Assembly: GCA_041688015.1 (NCBI GenBank) | Contig: JBDNIY010000007.1 | Location: forward strand, 137,183-201,182 | Direction of reading: 5' to 3' | DNA from: Parvibaculum sp041688015 | GTDB lineage: Bacteria; Pseudomonadota; Alphaproteobacteria; Parvibaculales; Parvibaculaceae | DNA: 64,000 nt | In this document: positions 61,560-64,000 of the stretch, one piece after another | Layout: the number at the start of each line of letters is the position of its first letter | Position numbering within the stretch: position 1 is the first letter of the stretch | Notes under the pieces: generated by a model | The model's database searches: none | The model's input: only the letters and a program-made list of their open reading frames with translations | What the model was told of the DNA's origin: nothing | Made by a program: the position numbers and the translations under genes

Positions 61560-62719
61560 ATGATCGTGACGTTGGCAAGCCCGCCGCCTTCGCACATGGT
61601 CTGGAGACCATAACGCTTGTTGTGGTTCTTCAGAGCGTAAACGAGCGTCGTCATCAACTTCGCACCTGAGGCGCCGAGCGGATGGCCGAGCGCAATCGCG
61701 CCGCCATTGACGTTGAGACGTGCCGGATCGGCATTGAGCTTTTGCAGCCATGCCACCGGCACAGAGGCAAAGGCCTCGTTGACTTCATAGATGTCGATGT
61801 CGTCGATCTTCATGCCCGCTTTTTTGAGCGCCCTTTCAGTGCCCTGGATCGGCGATTCCAGCATGATCACCGGATCGCCGCCCACCACAGTCATGTGATG
61901 AATGCGCGCCAGCGGCTCAACGCCGAGCTGCTTTAAACCCTTTTCATTGACGACCAAGAGGCCTGCTGCGCCGTCGCAAATCTGCGAGGAGGTCGCCGCC
62001 GTGATGGTGCCGCCTTCGACCAGCAGCTTGACGCCTTTGATCGATTTGATATTGGAATCAAAGCGGATGCCTTCGTCGATCATGTGCATCTCGGTCTTAC
62101 CGTCGGCGGTGGTGATTTCGAGCCCCAGCACTTCTTCTTTGAACGCGCCGGCCTGCGTGGCGGCAATCGCCTTCTGGTGGCTCTCGAAGCCGAACTCATC
62201 GAGCTGGTCTTTGGTGAGGCCATATTTCTTGGCGATCATTTCAGCGCCTGCAAACTGGTTGAACTGAATATTGGGATAGCGCTCTTCGATCTTCGGGCTC
62301 TTGTAGATGCCAAAGCCATTTTTGTAAGGCAGCGAGATCGGCATGCCCATGGGCACGCGCGTCATGCTTTCGATGCCTGCGGCAACGACAATATCCATCG
62401 CGCCCGACATGACAGCCTGAGCGGCAAAATGGAGCGCCTGCTGGGAGGAACCGCACTGGCGGTCTACTGAGGTCGCAGGCACGCTGTCGGGAAGCTTGGA
62501 GGCCAGCACTGCGTTACGCGCGATGTTCATGCCCTGCTCGCCCGCCTGATCGACGCAACCGACGATCACGTCTTCGATGAGGGCGGGATCGACCTTCGTG
62601 CGATCAACCAAGGCGTCGAGAATTTTGCCACCGAGATCAGCCGGGTGCCAATCTTTGAGCCGACCGCCTTTGCGGCCACCAGCGGTACGAACTGCTGAGA
62701 CGATATATGCTTCTGCCAT
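61547..62719 (-). CDS. Acetyl-CoA acyltransferase (thiolase)
   Basis: 390 residues. Acyl-enzyme Cys in VDRQCGSSQQALHFAAQ, catalytic His in GHPLGASGAKLMTT and Cys in TMCEGGGLANVTI are complete. It is divergent from phaA in sequence; the FadA/acetyl-CoA acetyltransferase group is the best fit, so degradative thiolysis of 3-ketoacyl-CoA is likely. Monocistronic, with emrB converging on it. Confidence 0.9.
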   Translation of the reverse strand: MAEAYIVSAVRTAGGRKGGRLKDWHPADLGGKILDALVDRTKVDPALIEDVIVGCVDQAGEQGMNIARNAVLASKLPDSVPATSVDRQCGSSQQALHFAAQAVMSGAMDIVVAAGIESMTRVPMGMPISLPYKNGFGIYKSPKIEERYPNIQFNQFAGAEMIAKKYGLTKDQLDEFGFESHQKAIAATQAGAFKEEVLGLEITTADGKTEMHMIDEGIRFDSNIKSIKGVKLLVEGGTITAATSSQICDGAAGLLVVNEKGLKQLGVEPLARIHHMTVVGGDPVIMLESPIQGTERALKKAGMKIDDIDIYEVNEAFASVPVAWLQKLNADPARLNVNGGAIALGHPLGASGAKLMTTLVYALKNHNKRYGLQTMCEGGGLANVTIIERL

Positions 62720-63192
62720 GAGGTTCTCCTAATCAATGCCGTCGAGCCGCCCAAAGGCGCTCGACCGACGGTGGCTAAATCGATGTGAATTGGCCGCCAT
62801 CTTGAGCATGGGGCGGCGCTTGTAAAGACCATTTAAACAGCGAATGCGGCGCGCGTGGCGCATGGGCCTTCACAATATATCGTACGTCAGGCGCGATTTT
62901 CCAAGGGTTTACGCCGCTTACCGAATTTGACGCAGGGGAACCGCTCGTCTCAATGGGCCTGACAAGGAGCCCCCAAGCAGTGGCAAAAGCAGCCTCCTGT
63001 TGCGACCACCGACAGCACCAGCATGGGTCGAGCAAAAGAAAGCCAGATGCCATATCGTTGAAAAATAGGCCGAAGCCATCCTTTTGGATAAAATTCGAGC
63101 TAAAACTGGCAACAAGGTTAAGGAATCGGAAGCCCTGAGGCGCTATTGCTAGAAGGACAGCTATTGATTTTCTGACCGAGCGAGACCTCACC
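62720..63192. other. 473-bp intergenic region, nothing recognised
   Basis: Between the divergent thiolase and PAS-like genes lie 473 bp. Open frames on both strands (for example a 138-codon minus frame at 62775-63191) have no recognisable domain and an amino-acid mix unlike the neighbouring proteins. A small RNA or promoters could be present, but no specific element was identified. Confidence 0.5.
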
Positions 63193-63801
63193 TTGCGCCA
63201 TCCATCAAAATCCGCCGAGCTTGATCCCTATGCGAGGGCGACGCCGCAACGCTCGCCCGAAAGCTTTGCCTTCGAAACGATGTGGTGCGGGCTGGAGCGC
63301 AACGGGCTGATACCGCTGCGCTCGGCCTTTCGCCCCGAAAAGGCAAGCCGCTTGCTCGCCAATATCGCCCTGCTCGAAGTAGACGCTGGCACGCCCGACA
63401 AACCCGGTACGCCTAGGACGCCAATGACCACGCGCATCCGCCTTGTTGGCAGCGCAATCCGCGACCTTGTCGACGCCAATCTCACCGGTCTCGACTATCT
63501 CGATCTGGTGCCCGACCGCGCCTATCAGGCCGAATATCTCGATGTCTGCATGAACCACCCTTGCGCAGCCTGGTCCGCCTCGCCCGTCATCTATGGGCGC
63601 GGCTACAACGCGCTGGTTGAGATCACCAATTTTCCGCTGATCGACGATGTGACGGGTGGCCATCTGGTGCTGGTGATGATACTTGAAATGGGCACCGATA
63701 CTTTCAAGCATCGCACCATTCAAACGCCTGTCGAATTGCGTCCCGCCGTCGCCAAATCTTTCATCGACATTGGGGCAGGTCTGCCCGACGAGATTGACTA
63801 G
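63193..63801 (+). CDS. PAS-domain protein, PAS_5-like
   Basis: 202 residues. The core RIRLVGSAIRDLVDANLTGL and the later IYGRGYNALVEITNFPLIDD resemble the PAS_5-type proteins at 9418 and 9982, though distantly. No output domain. The start is uncertain: TTG 63193 gives the full frame, the next ATG (63280) would cut into the domain. The stop lies 4 bp from that of the convergent TetR gene. Confidence 0.65.
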   Translation: MRHPSKSAELDPYARATPQRSPESFAFETMWCGLERNGLIPLRSAFRPEKASRLLANIALLEVDAGTPDKPGTPRTPMTTRIRLVGSAIRDLVDANLTGLDYLDLVPDRAYQAEYLDVCMNHPCAAWSASPVIYGRGYNALVEITNFPLIDDVTGGHLVLVMILEMGTDTFKHRTIQTPVELRPAVAKSFIDIGAGLPDEID

Positions 63802-63805
63802 AGGC

Positions 63806-64000
63806 TTAGAGGCGTGGCTGAGCCGAGGTTGTGCGTGCCGGACTATCGACTGGCAACAAGCCGTTCAGGATCATGTCGATCTGGGTGTCGATCAGCTTTT
63901 CCGGCGTCCAGAGAAAATCAACATGCGTGATGAGCAGCGCCACGACGCCGTGGCCTGCCGCCCAGATCGCTTCGGCAACAAGTTCAGGATCGCTCGGCCG
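63806..64000 (-). CDS. TetR-family regulator, C-terminal fragment (cut by window edge)
   Basis: The last 64 codons are present: PELVAEAIWAAGHGVVALLI, then DFLWTPEKLIDTQIDMIL. The AIWAAGHGVVALLI segment is typical of TetR C-terminal WHG-type ligand domains. The HTH lies beyond the window. Convergent with the PAS-like gene; target unknown. Confidence 0.75.
   Translation of the reverse strand, partial: RPSDPELVAEAIWAAGHGVVALLITHVDFLWTPEKLIDTQIDMILNGLLPVDSPARTTSAQPRL

Noticed and set aside
62775..63191. 138-codon minus-strand frame upstream of the thiolase
   Set aside because: No domain, no ribosome site and odd composition; likely chance.

Overview
The window looks like a chromosomal segment of a GC-rich alphaproteobacterium, most likely in or near the Hyphomicrobiales. 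Evidence: PHB genes with a PhaR regulator (phaA, phaB, phaR); a methylsuccinyl-CoA dehydrogenase-like enzyme of the ethylmalonyl-CoA pathway; typical alphaproteobacterial gene orders (argH-lptM-lysA-TIGR02302; chaC-DUF2125-tyrC-hisC-chorismate mutase-metX-metW; HIG1-cobalamin adenosyltransferase-etfBA-3-hydroxyacyl-CoA dehydrogenase); and interspersed palindromic repeats. No rRNA, tRNA, CRISPR array, prophage or transposase was seen. The species cannot be named from the sequence.

Layout. 1-1081: a BigR-type ArsR repressor (cut by the window edge) divergent from its persulfide dioxygenase target. 1374-9303: acyl-CoA and B12-linked metabolism (mcd, HIG1 protein, pduO-type adenosyltransferase, etfBA, hbd), interrupted by a PagL-like outer-membrane protein, a LinB/DhaA-type haloalkane dehalogenase and a cytochrome b561. 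9418-11821: two tandem PAS-like paralogues, a methyltransferase remnant without a start, and a TlpA-like thioredoxin. 11882-22931: arginine and lysine biosynthesis, a TIGR02302 membrane protein with a C10 tract at its start, hpt/cpdR, ftsEX, ydcF and plsC. 23016-28061: class II RNR, a nuclease-like secreted protein, a VOC protein and a YcaQ-like protein. 28003-34754: a chaC pseudogene, DUF2125, the aromatic amino acid/histidinol-phosphate aminotransferase operon, and metXW.

34755-39046: a palindromic repeat cluster around a GIY-YIG nuclease, a methyltransferase whose C-terminus is encoded by a repeat, gloB, a cupin, a polysaccharide deacetylase and a DUF882 protein. 39052-46423: phaBA/phaR, a degenerate GGDEF-EAL protein, and fatty-acid oxidation genes. 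46602-54318: an alpha/beta hydrolase, the p-aminobenzoate operon pabBAC, a DUF2817 peptidase-like protein, rpmF, a SPOR protein and alanine dehydrogenase. 54493-64000: NUDIX, DUF2061 behind a Fur-like box, an orphan PotA-type ATPase, MerR, a TetR-EmrAB efflux module with paired operators, a thiolase, a third PAS-like gene and a truncated TetR.

Themes. Acyl-CoA and PHB metabolism recurs: mcd and etfBA (electron acceptor), hbd, phaAB, a second thiolase, enoyl-CoA hydratase and a dienoyl-CoA-reductase-like SDR. Adenosylcobalamin recurs too: the adenosyltransferase can feed both the ethylmalonyl-CoA pathway mutases, which are not in the window, and NrdJ. The most unusual items are the 57-bp-period repeat blocks on both sides of the GIY-YIG gene, the chaC gene broken by a single TAA, and several genes whose 3' end including the stop codon is tandemly duplicated.
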